A stretch of 52,622 bases of DNA from Chara braunii (Eukaryota > Streptophyta > Charophyceae > Charales > Characeae). The stretch is taken from NCBI GenBank assembly GCA_003427395.1, contig BFEA01000393.1:373199-425820 (forward strand). The letters are read 5' to 3'. Shown piece by piece: positions 9,401 through 21,681 of the stretch (positions are counted from its first letter, which is position 1; each line of letters opens with the position of its first letter). Under the pieces are notes generated by a model. It made no database searches, was not told where the DNA came from, and was given only the letters and a program-made list of their open reading frames with translations. A program made the translations under genes and the position numbers.

Positions 9401-11150
9401 GATCTCTTTGTTTTAAGTTCTATGATGAGACTCTCACAATTTCCTTTCTTTAGATAAAATATTGTACCTTAGTAGTCGAACGTGAGGTTAGATCTGCGAC
9501 ATATTTGTTATTTCCCGCTTAGATGCAGTGATGAACTTCAGTAAATAGGATAGATGAGGCGTCTTGGAGTATGTACTCCGATATGTGAGATATCATGAGA
9601 TTTTATTTATGTTTTTCTGACTCAGCATGTGTGCCGTAGCAATAGAGGATAAGAGAGACATGTGATTCAAATTTCAAGACTGTTTTTGGCTCGACGTTAT
9701 GGAATCGACTAAGTTTTCTCCTAAGTCATACGTGATTTCTATCTATGGAGTATGCCGACGAGAAACACCTTTCACTTTCACAATTGAGTTGGTCCAGTGT
9801 TTGGTTTTGATTGATGAAATATGTATTTTGGATATGTGTACAGTCTGTGCTGTCAAAGTCTTGAACTAGGATGCATGGGAAAACACCTAGGGTTCAAGAA
9901 AGATAAAGTAACATGTGATTTGTACATTCTGAAAACATTTTGTCAGTTTTTTCATGTCTTGTCATATGTGATTATTTTTGAAAACGACCCTGGAAAAAGG
10001 GGTGTGAAAAGGGTCAAAATTTTGATGCATTTGAAAAACCCTGTAAATCAGATAAATGTATGCCATGAATGAAATTGATGTTTTTTCTGCTTTCTGACAA
10101 GACAAGGGGTCAAACAAAATTTTTTTATACTTTCTTTATTAATATTTTGGTTGGCTTTTCTATTGGAAAAAGATCCCCGAAACGTGTGCCTATCCAGCCT
10201 GTGATCAAGGTCTGGTAGGCATGGCCCCTAAGTGGCTCTGGCGATGCCCCTCGATCAGAGACAAATTTTACAATTATGTTGAATCATTCTTATTGATATT
10301 GTTTATTTCATATATACATTCAATGGGGTTTTTTCACCCCTTCAAAGACAATTGACGAGGGGCGAAAATTTTTATGTGGTCAAACTCAATTTTATATGTG
10401 TATTTTTGAAATGATCATCGCTCATCCACTTATGGAGGTCAGTCTGAGGGACTTAAAATTACCAAGCCTATGGTGAAAAATTGGTATCGTTGGGACGTAA
10501 CTCCCAGCGTGGGCTGCTGACCAAGCATAACCAGGCAGCGGGCCTTCCGATTACGGTCTGGGACTAAACTTGAGGGGAGAGACTCCCTAATGATAGAAGC
10601 GGTTCAGGTAGATATCGGAAGGATCGAGAGTCAGGTCTAGATATTTTGATAGGAGGAATTTATCCTGTGTTGCGTAACCAATGGAGGTACCACCATTAAA
10701 TTAACAACATGGTGGGCCACAGATCAGGCCTGATCAACCGACTATGGTACGTTGAGACCCAGGTTGCCGATCCTCTCGCATTAGACTTCGGGTAGGACGG
10801 TAAAAACTGACTTAGGTTGAAACCTGCGTCTAGAGAGTAGGATTCAATTGTAATCCTTAACTCCTCAGACACCCAACGAGATTCTGGCAATAAAGTCTAA
10901 AGTTGTGGGGAGAGGCTATCATTATCTTCCTTGGTGAGCTCTGTAACTTTAGTACAAATCCAGTATCCCGACTTTGAGTCATATGGAATAATTTTTTGGT
11001 ATTATAAATTTTCGGATATGTGGGAGACCCAGGTTGAAATCCTGGCAGTATGGACGCACCAAGGGAGATAGTGAGGGTCTTCAAACCTTAACTTCATTCA
11101 GGAAATCGGATTTTGACAACTTCTCGCGTCAGAAGGCCTTTGTTTGCATT
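6419..11150. other. Unannotated region without recognisable gene
   Basis: Open frames are under about 90 codons and match nothing I recognise. The longest, 9821-10072 (plus, 83 codons), has no visible domain. Several short hairpins lie at 7882-8600: TACGCA arms closing a GACTGACCTCT/AGAGGTAGTC stem (7882-7976), GGTCC/GGACC near 8380-8395, AACCCTT/AAGGG near 8413-8428 and AACTATT/AATAGTT near 8546-8570. GGTTGAAATCC near 11033 resembles a tRNA B box. Confidence 0.5.
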
Positions 11151-11159
11151 TAGGTTCCC

Positions 11160-11232
11160 CAGCGACGGGGACGTCGCTGAATGGGGTCCGGGAAGACTGT
11201 CGGAGCAAACACCCTTACAAGGGTATTTGCTC
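11160..11232. repeat. Hairpin plus 30-bp palindrome
   Basis: CAGCGAC/GTCGCTG form a hairpin at 11160-11179. The segment 11203-11232 is a 30-bp near-perfect palindrome: GAGCAAACACCCTT opposite AAGGGTATTTGCTC. The core CTTACAAGGGTATTTG is almost the same as the sequence into which the hAT-like element at 23812-25932 is inserted. Confidence 0.75.
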
Positions 11233-12015
11233 ATGATTTTGCATATGATACAGTATCAACGCCTGTCGCCGTGCCGGAGACAGTCTGGAGTAAAATGTGA
11301 GAAATTTTTTGGCTTGGTGATGTGAAACAAACTTCTCGACCATTGAGGCCAAGATTTTTAGGCGACCGTGCACAGTGATACAACGTATATAATAACAGGT
11401 GAGGGTTAGTGAAAAATTAAAAGTCTCCGACCACCAGGGTCGGAGGGTTGGAATATAACAAAAGAAGGTCGTGTGCGATGCGTCGAACACTATCTAGATC
11501 AGTCAAAGGCTCGGGCAGTAAGGGAAAAACGAAATAGATCTTGTCCAGAGGTGTCGAATCGACCAGTATGGGAAGAATCTGCTGGTCGCGCCACCGTAAG
11601 CTCGAAAGCAGACTGAAATAATAATATAAGCCCCGACCGCGTGGCCAGGTAAGCCAATAAAAATGTGCCACCACCACGCCAAGCGACGACGACCGGTGTT
11701 GGGCCTCTAAAAATGCAAATTGTTGTCTTCCTTCGCGCGGCCTTGAGTGTCGCGCACATCTACCTCTACTGGTGTGGTACCGACATACCCGCTACTTGGT
11801 TGTTTTCCCTACCGCAACCCTCAATGTCACGGTCACAGGTAATTACCGGCTCTTCGGGCCAACAGGTGAATAAAGTACCCTTGCGGGTCACACACACGCT
11901 CAAGTCAACAATCACTCCAACAGGTACTCAGACCGACGAGCATGCACCTGCACAGACTTAGGAAAAACGGGCTCAATCCACTGGTCGGACTGATCCCCGA
12001 TACTGTTTATGTACT
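11233..12015. other. Unannotated region
   Basis: No gene recognised. A short hairpin, CTCCGACC/GGGTCGGAG, lies at 11425-11445. The 98-codon open frame at 11665-11961 shows no domain. Confidence 0.4.
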
Positions 12016-12140
12016 GAGCTGCTCCCCTTCTATTCGAAGTGGGAGCTAGCTCAGTAGGCTTAGGTGCAGGACTGTTAAGCATAGGGTACAGGGATCGATT
12101 CCGCCCAACTACTGAGGCTAGCTCCTTTTTACAAGGAGCT
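12016..12140 (+). repeat. tRNA-like foldback element, copy 1
   Basis: The core 12042-12125 starts GGAGCTAGCTCAGTAGG and ends CTACTGAGGCTAGCTCC, a 16-17-bp terminal inverted repeat. Inside are a tRNA A-box-like TAGCTCAGTAGG and a B-box-like GGATCGATTCC at tRNA-like spacing. The core is flanked by two further hairpins: GCTCCCCTTC/GAAGTGGGAGC upstream (12021-12046) and AGCTCCTT/AAGGAGCT downstream (12120-12140). The same plan recurs at 22228-22374. It is probably a tRNA-derived short element, not a functional tRNA, because no normal acceptor or anticodon stem fold is visible. Confidence 0.65.
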
Positions 12141-12200
12141 CCTCAACATTTTTACCCGGGCTCAGTCGGCCGGGGCTCGATCCCGTGCTCTAGATGTTAG
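12141..12200 (+). repeat. tRNA B-box-like fragment
   Basis: CGGGCTCAGTCGG followed by GGGGCTCGATCCCGTG looks like a second tRNA-derived fragment just after the foldback. It is short and may be chance. Confidence 0.3.
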
Positions 12201-12584
12201 AAGTTAGTAGTTAGTTGGGTTCTGTTGTGCTGCGAGCACGACAAGTGGCTTAAGCAGTGAGCCAGTTAGTTAGTACTTAGTTATTTTTCCTTTTATTTAT
12301 CTTGTTTTTATTCTTATAGTTCTATTTTTATTTATTGTTATTTCTTTTTCTTTTTATTTTTGCCTGTTACGATTTCGAGTCTCATATGAAAGATTCGTAC
12401 GGACGAATCTGTACCATAGTCGCGGTCGGGTTTGGTATCAAAGACATGCGCTGCCTGTGTACCACAACCCGAGGCATGGCCAAACCCGCAGAGTCGAAGA
12501 CGACTCGATGAGAAGCTCACACACAGGCAACGGGCGCACGGCGCGACTTGGCCGATACGATCACGAAGTCGGGGGAGGGAAGAG

Positions 12585-13065
12585 GAACGCGACAAAGAAG
12601 GAGTAGAAGAAGAAGGAGGAGGAGGAGGAGGAAGAGGAGGAGGAGAAGGAGAAGGAGAGGAAGAGAGTCGAAGGGAGATCGCGCCAGCAAACAAGGAAGA
12701 TGGCTAACGAGCATGACTGCGCGGCGAGGAAAAGGTAGCTGCGTAGAAGAAAGAGGCGCGTGAGCGGGAAGAAGGGTGAGATCGGGCCAGCGAGAGTAAG
12801 CCGCGCGTGTGGGCGCGAGCAAAATATCACGAATGAGGTGTAGAGAGGCGCTTGCGGAGGCAGGCGAGGTAGCACGAAAGAAGTGCGCGGAGAGGCAGAA
12901 TGGCCGCGCGTGGAAAAGTAGTGATAGGAGAAGAAGAAGAAGAAGAAGAAGAAAAAGAAGAAGAAGAAGAAGGAGAAGGGGGGAACGCAGAAGAAGTGAG
13001 GTGCGAGAAGGAGAAGAAGAAGAAGAAGAAGAAGAAGACGAGGAAGGAGAAGGGAGAGAGGGAGA
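12585..13065. repeat. Polypurine (GAA/GGA)n tracts
   Basis: Long purine-only runs on the plus strand at about 12587-12680 and 12925-13065. They create long Ser/Leu/Phe-rich (minus) and Arg/Glu/Lys-rich (plus) open frames that are not genes. Such mirror-symmetric purine tracts can form triplex DNA. Confidence 0.85.
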
Positions 13066-13307
13066 GGACCACTCACCTGACCGTTTAATCGAGGCCGGCA
13101 ACCTCGTAAGGTGGGATCGTCGTAAGCTCGACTTCATTGGAAAGAGTGTTTTGCGCCTGTCATGCCCCGTATGCTACTGCGTGATGCAAGGGGGAGCATC
13201 GAGTGTCGACCGCGACGGCAACGTGGAAGTGAGAGAGAGAACAGGTAAGTCCTCGATCGCGCGGCTCACTCTCTAACACTATCGACGACCAAAACGAGAT
13301 AGACAAA

Positions 13308-13315
13308 CAAACAAA

Positions 13316-13346
<31 letters not shown>

Positions 13347-13376
13347 GCAAATAAATAAAATAAAATAAAATAAATG
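13308..13376. repeat. (AAAT)n microsatellite
   Basis: Tandem AAAT/AAATA units with one GC interruption. Confidence 0.9.
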
Positions 13377-13629
13377 AATGAACCTAACGCTAAAAACAGG
13401 GAAGATACATTACTGTTACATGTGTGTGTGTGCGTGCATGTGACCTCGCTCTATCTTTTTGAGCTTATGTGAGAGTGTATGTGTGGGTGTGTGACAGAGG
13501 AAACGAAAGATAGAGGGAGAGCGGGCTAACGCGCACAGGGAGAGAGTGCGAGAGGGAAAGAAGAAGGGGGGGGGGCTTATGGAGAAAAGAAGGTTGCGCA
13601 CTGATGGAAAAGACATAGCCTATGTGGAA

Positions 13630-13915
13630 AGCAGCAGCAACAGCAGCAGCAGAAGAAGAAGAAGAAGAAGAAGAGAAAAGGAGGAAGGGAGAGAGAGAGT
13701 ATCATGAGGGAGAAAAGATAGCGCAGCGGGAAGAAGGTGATCGCTCAAAGTTATAGGGAAGGAGCGTAGAGGAAATGAGGAAGAAAACGATCGATCTCGA
13801 AGATAGAGGTAGGGGTGCAAACGGAAGAAGAAGAAGAAGAAGAAAAAGAAAAAGAAAAAGAAAAAAAAGAAGCGGAAGAAGAAGAAGAAAAGGAGGAAGG
13901 AAAAGAGGGAATATC
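13630..13915. repeat. Polypurine (GAA/AGC/AAAAAG)n tracts
   Basis: Purine runs at about 13630-13690 and 13823-13915 just before the diverged third copy of the long-repeat segment. The open frames across them are composition artefacts. Confidence 0.8.
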
Positions 13916-13917
13916 GT

Positions 13918-14307
13918 GAGGTTTGGGTGCATGTGGCATCTGTGGGTTGGGGACAAAGGTTGTGAGTGGCGAGAGACATACCCGATGCTGGAAGCGTGCA
14001 ACAGTGGTCGCCATATGCTCGTACTTCGGGAATGCTGTTGACGTCATCTTTCGGCATCGTAGTATAGGCTAGGTAGGAGCTGCCACATCTAGGGTGGGCG
14101 CCGAGCGCCAGATAGGATATCAACTTTGGTTCTTCGTTGATGATGATGGGACTATTTCAGCATTGTCAATTATGGACTCTTGGTGTGTTCTTATTTGGTG
14201 AATCTCGTTATGCAATTCTGCTGTTGGTTCGAGGTCACAACTATCTGGTGTCGGTGTATGATGTTGTTTGATTTCTGAAATTCACTATTGCTCATTTCCC
14301 TCGCGCA

Positions 14308-14312
<5 letters not shown>
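13918..14312. repeat. Diverged third copy of the sub-repeat of copies A/B
   Basis: Collinear with 1717-2130 and 16982-17395. Shared phrases include GTACTTCGGGAATGCTG, TTTGGTTCTTCGTTGA and ATGCAATTCTGCT. It also ends in a long (ATT)n tract. It is clearly older than the A/B duplication. Confidence 0.75.
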
Positions 14313-14339
<27 letters not shown>

Positions 14340-14355
14340 CTTTTATTGCTAGTAT

Positions 14356-14449
<94 letters not shown>

Positions 14450-14450
14450 T
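14305..14450. repeat. (ATT)n microsatellite
   Basis: About 100 bp of uninterrupted TTA units preceded by interrupted ones. Confidence 0.95.
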
Positions 14451-14682
14451 GATAGTTGCCTATACTTGAATAGGGCCGTAACAGGAGGAAGTCGGAGGGG
14501 GGGGGCTTCTGCTAGAAAGAGAGAGAGAGAGAGACGATAAAACCCCCGACCTTGGCCAACAGCCACCCGCACCTCGCCGCGCGCTCCTTGGATCGATAGA
14601 ACGAGCAAATAGAAAAGTGACAGTGTATATTTCCACGTTTCAGAGGAAGATTCATTCCGTTTTTGCTCGTCCTATTGATGGA

Positions 14683-14686
<4 letters not shown>

Positions 14687-14751
<65 letters not shown>
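14687..14751. repeat. (GT)n microsatellite abutting a gap
   Basis: At least 65 bp of pure GT running straight into the Ns. The true length is unknown. Confidence 0.95.
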
Positions 14752-15029
14752 NNNNNNNNNNNNNNNNNNNNNNNNNNNNNNNNNNNNNNNNNNNNNNNNN
14801 NNNNNNNNNNNNNNNNNNNNNNNNNNNNNNNNNNNNNNNNNNNNNNNNNNNNNNNNNNNNNNNNNNNNNNNNNNNNNNNNNNNNNNNNNNNNNNNNNNNN
14901 NNNNNNNNNNNNNNNNNNNNNNNNNNNNNNNNNNNNNNNNNNNNNNNNNNNNNNNNNNNNNNNNNNNNNNNNNNNNNNNNNNNNNNNNNNNNNNNNNNNN
15001 NNNNNNNNNNNNNNNNNNNNNNNNNNNNN
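14752..15029. other. Assembly gap (Ns)
   Basis: 278 unknown bases. The join between the (GT)n and the following sequence, which leads into repeat copy B, is not supported by sequence. Confidence 1.
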
Positions 15030-15217
15030 TGATCGCTAGATAGGCGGATTGGCCCCGGATACTTATGTTAGTAATAACAAGAAATATGCTCATTGACACT
15101 CGTTTTCAGTACTTTGGTTCTCATTTTGTGATGCATCAGTACAAATCTGTCTTTCTGACAATGCCGGATTTTCTTGGCTTTTCAACGAAATTTTGCAAAC
15201 TGAAATCTTTCATTCGC

Positions 15218-15222
15218 TATTG

Positions 15223-15275
<53 letters not shown>

Positions 15276-15298
15276 GGTTATTATTATTATTATTACTA
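15218..15298. repeat. (ATT)n microsatellite at the start of repeat copy B
   Basis: Pure TTA units interrupted once by GG. Copy A begins inside the last units of this tract, so the true left border of the long repeat cannot be seen. Confidence 0.9.
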
Positions 15299-17490
15299 GA
15301 TTGTTGATCTTGAGTGAGGAATGCCTAGTAAGCGTGAGCCATCGGCTCTCGCTGATTACGTCCCTGCCCTTTGTTTGCNTCGTCCGCCNCTTCTATAGAT
15401 TGAGTGGTCCAGTGAAGTGTCTGGATCAGGGTGATTTAGATCTTTGTCGCTGGGGATANTGTNAGAAGTCCGTTGAACCTTATCATTTAGAGGAAGGAGA
15501 AGTAGAAACGAGGTTTCTGTAAGCAAACCAGCGGAGGGAATCAGTTACACGTGAAACGACCGGTCTTCGGGGTGTGGGACGCTGGCTCTTCCCCCCCCCC
15601 TTCTGCCCATCCTGCGAATGCATCGTGTCGGGAAGATAGTTAGTATGCATTAGTTTGGTATTGCTTACCTTTTCNTTTATTCATTATTTTTGTACTGTTA
15701 CTGGTCATTCTTATTCTCATCGGAAAAAGGGTAAAAATGACGAGTGAGAGCAAAGAAAGGGGAAAAGTAAGGAGGGAAAAAGAAGAAGAAGGAAAAAAAA
15801 CTGGTTTGAGAGAAGAAAACGAGGGAGGGGGACATTGCGGTCATGACACTTACCTAGCAAGAGCGTGGTGGCAACAAGCAGCGATCCAACAAGGTCGGTG
15901 GTCATCTTTAGTACAGTATGAACATAGGCCCAACAGGGAGCCAGATGTGATCAGACTGGGGGAGTCTGCTCTGACTCCTTTATGAGGGTCAAACAATCAT
16001 GGCATGTGTGAGCGAGAGTATTAGTAAGAGAGAAAAGGCAGGCAGACAATCACACAAGCCACAGTGACCCGCACATACACATGCCGATACTACGACAAGT
16101 CATGCATACACAGAGGAACACGTGCAAGGCCATATAGAAACACACATACGCGGTGACTCACGGACACACAATACGCGCAGAAAGTGACAAACTACAAGGG
16201 TGGCGACGCACTGACAGAACAGGCAGNAACCGACAAGACAGGNGAAGACCAAAAGANAGACAAAGACNGATGGAAANGGGCACAGANAAAACGNANATGC
16301 GTAAACCAGCAGACAGGCAGAGACGAACACGCAGTGGTGCANAGACAGACAAACAAACACAACGACACACACAAAGAGACACTGTCACACAGTGCACAAT
16401 GAGGCATATACGGTCACAGAATACATAGTGACAAACACACANNGAAACACACAGAGATAGAGGCAGACAATNCACTGTGACACACACACATAGACNNNGT
16501 GANACTTATGCAGACACAATGATACACATACATAGATNCTCATGTANACTGTGTCANACNGATATATGATGGTATAGACACANTGCCNCGAAACACACAG
16601 NNGCACCNTGTCGCACANGTGTACACTCACGGTGACGCATACACGGGCAGCCTGACAGGCGAACAGACAAACAGATCAACACAGACTGATAAACAAACAG
16701 ACACACAGTCGAGTACACGGACGGACATTTACGCGGACAGATATACAGTCGAGAAGTACACAATCAGACACGGTCTGGTACGGAGGCAAACACCATCAGG
16801 TATGCAGTCTGACACACGGTCAGACACAGTCGGAAGCAGTCAGATGACGACGCACGGAAGTAACAAGACATACACAAAAAGACAGTCGAAGCCTGAAGCA
16901 TACACGGATTGAGCTACAGGCTGTGGGTATGGGGATAACAGGCATCCGTAGTCGGGGTTGTCTGCCTGAAACTGGATAAGACGTGCATAGTTCTTGGGTG
17001 CACGTGGCGTCCGTAAGGCAGGAGGATCGAGGTTGTAAGTGAGACGAGAGACACACCTGGTGCCTGAGGCAATCGACATTGGCCAAGATCTGCTCGTACT
17101 TCGGGGAGATGCTGACGTCACCAGCAGCATTGTAGATAGTCTAGATAGGATCTGTCATTCGCAATCTGCTCGCTGGGCACCGGGTAGGTTGTCGACATTG
17201 GTTCTTTGCTGAAGAGACTACTTCAACATGGAGCAGTATGCCTTATGAGTTTTTTGTTGAATTCTTAGTTGACGAACCTCGTGATGCAATCTTGCCTTCT
17301 GCTACGGGGTCAAGACTGTCTATTTCCATATGTATGATGCTGCTGATTTCCGATGTCCCCTACCGTTTGATTCTTTTCACGAGTTCGGATATTATTATTA
17401 TTATTATTATTATTATCATTATTGTTATTATTATTATTACTATTATTGTTATTATTATTATTATATTATTATTATAATTATTATTATTAC

Positions 17491-17530
<40 letters not shown>

Positions 17531-20500
17531 TGTGTTCATAATTACAAACCGACTCGCCTTCGTTCTCACTTCACATGCATATGAACAGGCGGGCATATAG
17601 ACGCAGTCGCACAGGTAACGCTTCCGCATGGCTTCATCGGGGGTGAATAAATGACTGGACACAGCCTCTCGATTTATACTTCTGATCTGCCTCCTTTCCT
17701 TCAGGCTGGGAGTATGCATAGTCTCATACGGTACCTTGTCGAACTGGACTTTGATGAGATCGGAACTGGGACCCGCAGACTCAGCATGACAGATTACACG
17801 TCTGCCCGTCTTCTTTTGTTCTGCTGCAAGTGACGATTGACAGGTTACTTCCGGATCTTCCGAAAGTCTGTGCACTTGGCCTTCGATACTGTAGCAGCGA
17901 CGATCTTGATATCCCAGGGGCTGTAACAACTACGAATCTCAGGAACTGTTGGGACCTTCCGACAACAGACCTACTACAACCTACGGGCACTCGACAGCAA
18001 GAAGTGACCCCAGATATTGTGATAATATGACCTGCAGTGGGCATTGACTCATTACTTCATTGTATTGCTCTATTTGGGTGATTACTCAATACATTTGTAT
18101 TCTATACTCAAGCACGATTAACTCAGATATCCATTGATTTCGCAAACTTGGTTCTCTATATGTCGTTTACAATCACATTGAATTTCCTTATATTTATTAT
18201 TTTTATTATTATTATTATTTATTATTTTATTTTATTATTATTTTATTATTATTATTATTATCATTATTATTAAGTATTTATGAAATAAAGCATCTTGGGC
18301 CAGGGAAGGAGAGAAAAAGCAAGACAGTGGAGAGGAAGAAGGACATCGTCACCGTGATGATGGTGTCTACCTCCATTATCCTTCTTCCCTCTCCCTTGAT
18401 CTGAGTTGCCTCTTCTTCTTTTCTTCACATTTATTCAAGGTTATTGTTGGTTGTCATATTCATACGCATCATCTTGCGACTCGTTGGTTGATGTCAGAAG
18501 AAGTGAGGGAAGATCATATGTGAAGAGATGCAGGGTAATGGAGAGGAGAGCGACATTGTCACCGTGTGATAAGTGTCTGCCTCCTCCATCCTTCTCCGCT
18601 CTCCCATGGTCGAATCCCCTCACTTCCTTCACAAAGCTATCCAAAATAGTATAATATCTTTGAATGAAAAAACTACTCTGTAACAGACGAATGTTCAGGC
18701 GGTCCGATAAAAACAGGACGACTCCGGGAGCTCTGCCGGAGTTCAGGAGGAACTTTGGAGGCAAGGAACCTTAAGGTACGCACGCTTCATTTTTTTCCCA
18801 TATACCCTTAAAGGCTAATCCCTTCTATTGTCTGCTTGTATAATTGTGTGATATACTGTTTATACCTTTTCCTTCAAGACCAAAGTATCAAAAGTGAAAA
18901 TATTATATACTTGAATTGAGAATCTGTCTGAAGTGAGGAAAAGGAACATAGGAAAGAACCGAAAGGAACCTAGCCTGCTTGGTCTTGAGAAAACAAAGGC
19001 AGTATGGTGGAGGCCTCCATTGGGGTCGTCACGCTGCATGCATGGAATGACTAGAAGGGTACTCGCGGTGCGAACTACCCAACAATCCACCTAACTAATT
19101 AACTTTTGACATGCATACATTGATAACACGAAGATGCCGTGTGTCTTCTCTGTTGACTCACCATCTAAATCCAAGACTAATCCGGTACTCCCGTGGAGTA
19201 CATGTCTTTAAGTGATTAATCAAAGCATGACTAATCCGGTACTCCCGTGGGGTACACGTTTTCAAATAACTAAAAAAAGCAGAGGTAATAGGAGGCTCTC
19301 GTGAGATTCTCCTATCACTGATCTGACTGGACTTAGGAGGGGAAATAAGTACTCCCGGGTGAGTACACGAACTCCTGAGCTTAGGACGATCTGTGTTGCC
19401 TTCCGTGTAAGTCAACATGCCTTTGCCTAACTTAATAAATTGACTCCCAGGGCAACTATAAATAATAGTGATCCACTATGTATCAGACAGATATTTGATG
19501 GCTCCCAGGAAGGTCATCTTAATACTTTGTTTGATTTGGGGATCAATTAACAACTAACAAATAATCTCCTAATCCCCTTTACATCAAACAGATATTAGAT
19601 GGTTCTCGGGAGGGTCATCTTAATACTCTGTTTGATCTAGGGGTCAACTAACAAAAAATCTTCATCCCCTATACATCGAACAAATATTAGGTGACTCTCA
19701 TGAGAGTCATCTTGATATTCCGTTTGATCTGGGGATCAATTGACAATTACAAACGATTTGGTTCCCTACACATCGAACAGATATTAGGTGGCTCCCGGGA
19801 GGGTTATCTTAGTACTTTGTTTGATCTAGGAATCAACTAATAGGAANAGANTTNAGTAAACCCTACTACTTGTTCAGGTATGACTAATGGGTGNTATGAG
19901 TAGAAGTTAACGATCTATCTACTGTTAAGCCAGAGAATGGGAGGCTCCCGTGGGGTCATCCCGTTATTTCTCTGACTTCACNTTAACAAGCCTAATAAGA
20001 TACTCCAACTAGAGGGGGATCTGATGTTTGTCTGAATCCGCTAACATAATCCCAGCTCGTCTGACTCTAAGTAANAAGTAGGGTGNCTCCCNTAGAGTCA
20101 TCCTATTACACTTTTGAGGAAAAGACTGAGCTNTGAATCAAGNAGTAATAGGAGGCTTNCGTGAAGACCGCCTGTTACTTACTTTGATTTGGAATTGACA
20201 CTTGGATCCGGAGTGTTTTTGGGTCAAGTGTTGAGACAGCTCAACATAGGTCTCCTAACAGTCTGCTTAACTAATAAAANGATACTCCCGGATGAGTTAT
20301 CCGATAATTTATTCTAGATGGCATGAACTGTTTTGATTGGGGGCTGACTGAGTGCTCCCGTGAGGCGACTNGACTACTCTTCTGACTAACAAAATGTTTG
20401 AAATTGATAAAGTTGTGGAAGATTCCCAAGTGAGTCAACCCACTACTTGCATATGTCAGGACAAGAAGAAGAAAAAGGGAAAAAGGGAGTGCTCCATCGG

Positions 20501-21681
20501 GAGCGACCCCNAAGGTCCTTTAGGAAGAAACGTGAAAGAAAGCGAATACCGTACGGAGAAGGATTAGACAAGAAGAGGTTCCGAGTAACCTCAGTTTATT
20601 GATAGGCTCCTAAGGGAGAAACCACCGAACGGCATGAGCAGATCTCTGCTAAACTACCGCATAAAGCACCAAAGAGTGCGCTTATCCGCAAGAGTGGAAC
20701 TGCAAGTACTGAGAGTAAGGGGAAACATGAGTTCCCCTGGGACAACTAAGACATAGGCAGGGAAACTCCTTGAAATAAAAGAAGGAGAGTGACAGACGAC
20801 TCAGGGGTAGATAGAAGCTAGGGGTTAGACTTTGGGATGTTGATCCCAAAGCTCACAAACCAGAACTAAGGGCTTGACCCTTAGATATCATTATGTGGGA
20901 ATCAAGTAAGGGGATGTTGATCATTCTTGACCTGTGTGTGTGCAGGTCTTTGCATTGGTCTACTGCAATTGCAGGAGAAGTCCTACATAAAGGACTCAAT
21001 TTTCTGTTATCGCTCGATAACAGGTCGGTCGTTGCCGATTCAACTTTTATGCCTTGACTTGATACCTACACCTAAAATCAAACCCTGTGGTCAGTAAAAC
21101 TGTCACCCGTGGTCATCACCTAAATGGTCCTAGTCACTCTTAAGGGTCCTTTGAATAAATGTGAGGGGGTTGGGCTTGCATCTCAGGAAAGATAGAGCTG
21201 TCATGCATGGTTTGGGGAGTGAGGGACAATGTCAGTGGTTGATGGTTGACGCCGTTAGTGCATGGCATGTGAACTGTCTTTGCATTATGTTGTGCAGGTC
21301 TGTTTGGTGCATGATTTAGGCTGGACTGGAATTGACATCGTGAAGAGTTTGGACACGCAGCACTTGTGAAAGTGGGAAGGGTTCCCAGCGGTAATACCTC
21401 AATATTTATAATCACGTCTTATATATTATTCTGATGATTTAGTCATACGTTGTGTAGAGTAGGATATCCTTTGGTAGCGACGAGGTTGTTTTAATATTTT
21501 GAACACATTGGTCAGAAGGAGAATGTGTCTTTGAAATAGAAGTGGGAATAGACGACCGTCTCAAAGTTCGACCTGAATATCTGACGAGTCAATCATAGGC
21601 GTCTTACCGCACGTACCCCATATTATGCTACAGGGATCGAGCAAACGCCCTCGGCCGACCTACCTCTACTCAGGCATGTAA
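15278..21681. repeat. Long direct repeat, copy B
   Basis: Full counterpart of 1-6418, with the same low-complexity tract, (ATT)n tracts and hairpins. It differs from A by a 12-bp deletion near 16761, scattered substitutions at about 16750-17005 and 19440-19520, and about 4% divergence from about 20785 to the end. The right flank changes exactly after GGCATGTAA, where a tRNA-like repeat follows instead of the sequence beside copy A. Confidence 0.95.
19170..21023. repeat. Hairpin array (copy B)
   Basis: Counterpart of 3905-5760, with long hairpins at 19470-19544, 19571-19645, 19663-19737 and 19760-19834. Where B differs from A, pairing is sometimes improved: A has CTGAGGG opposite CCCTTAG at 5602-5620, B has CTAAGGG opposite CCCTTAG. 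In the first long hairpin B reads CTCCCAGGAAGG where A reads CTCCCGGGAGGG, which weakens the tip. Confidence 0.85.

Noticed and set aside
11203-11232. Rho-independent-type terminator
   Set aside because: A palindrome followed by no T-run in a eukaryotic context; better explained as a repeat end.
12338-13276. Several long open frames on both strands (up to about 200 codons)
   Set aside because: They consist of Ser/Leu/Phe or Arg/Glu/Lys runs produced by GAA/GGA polypurine tracts; no domain, start context or splice structure supports them.
14268-15099. Open frames with poly-Ile, poly-Val-Cys or X runs
   Set aside because: They are translations of (ATT)n, (GT)n and the N gap.
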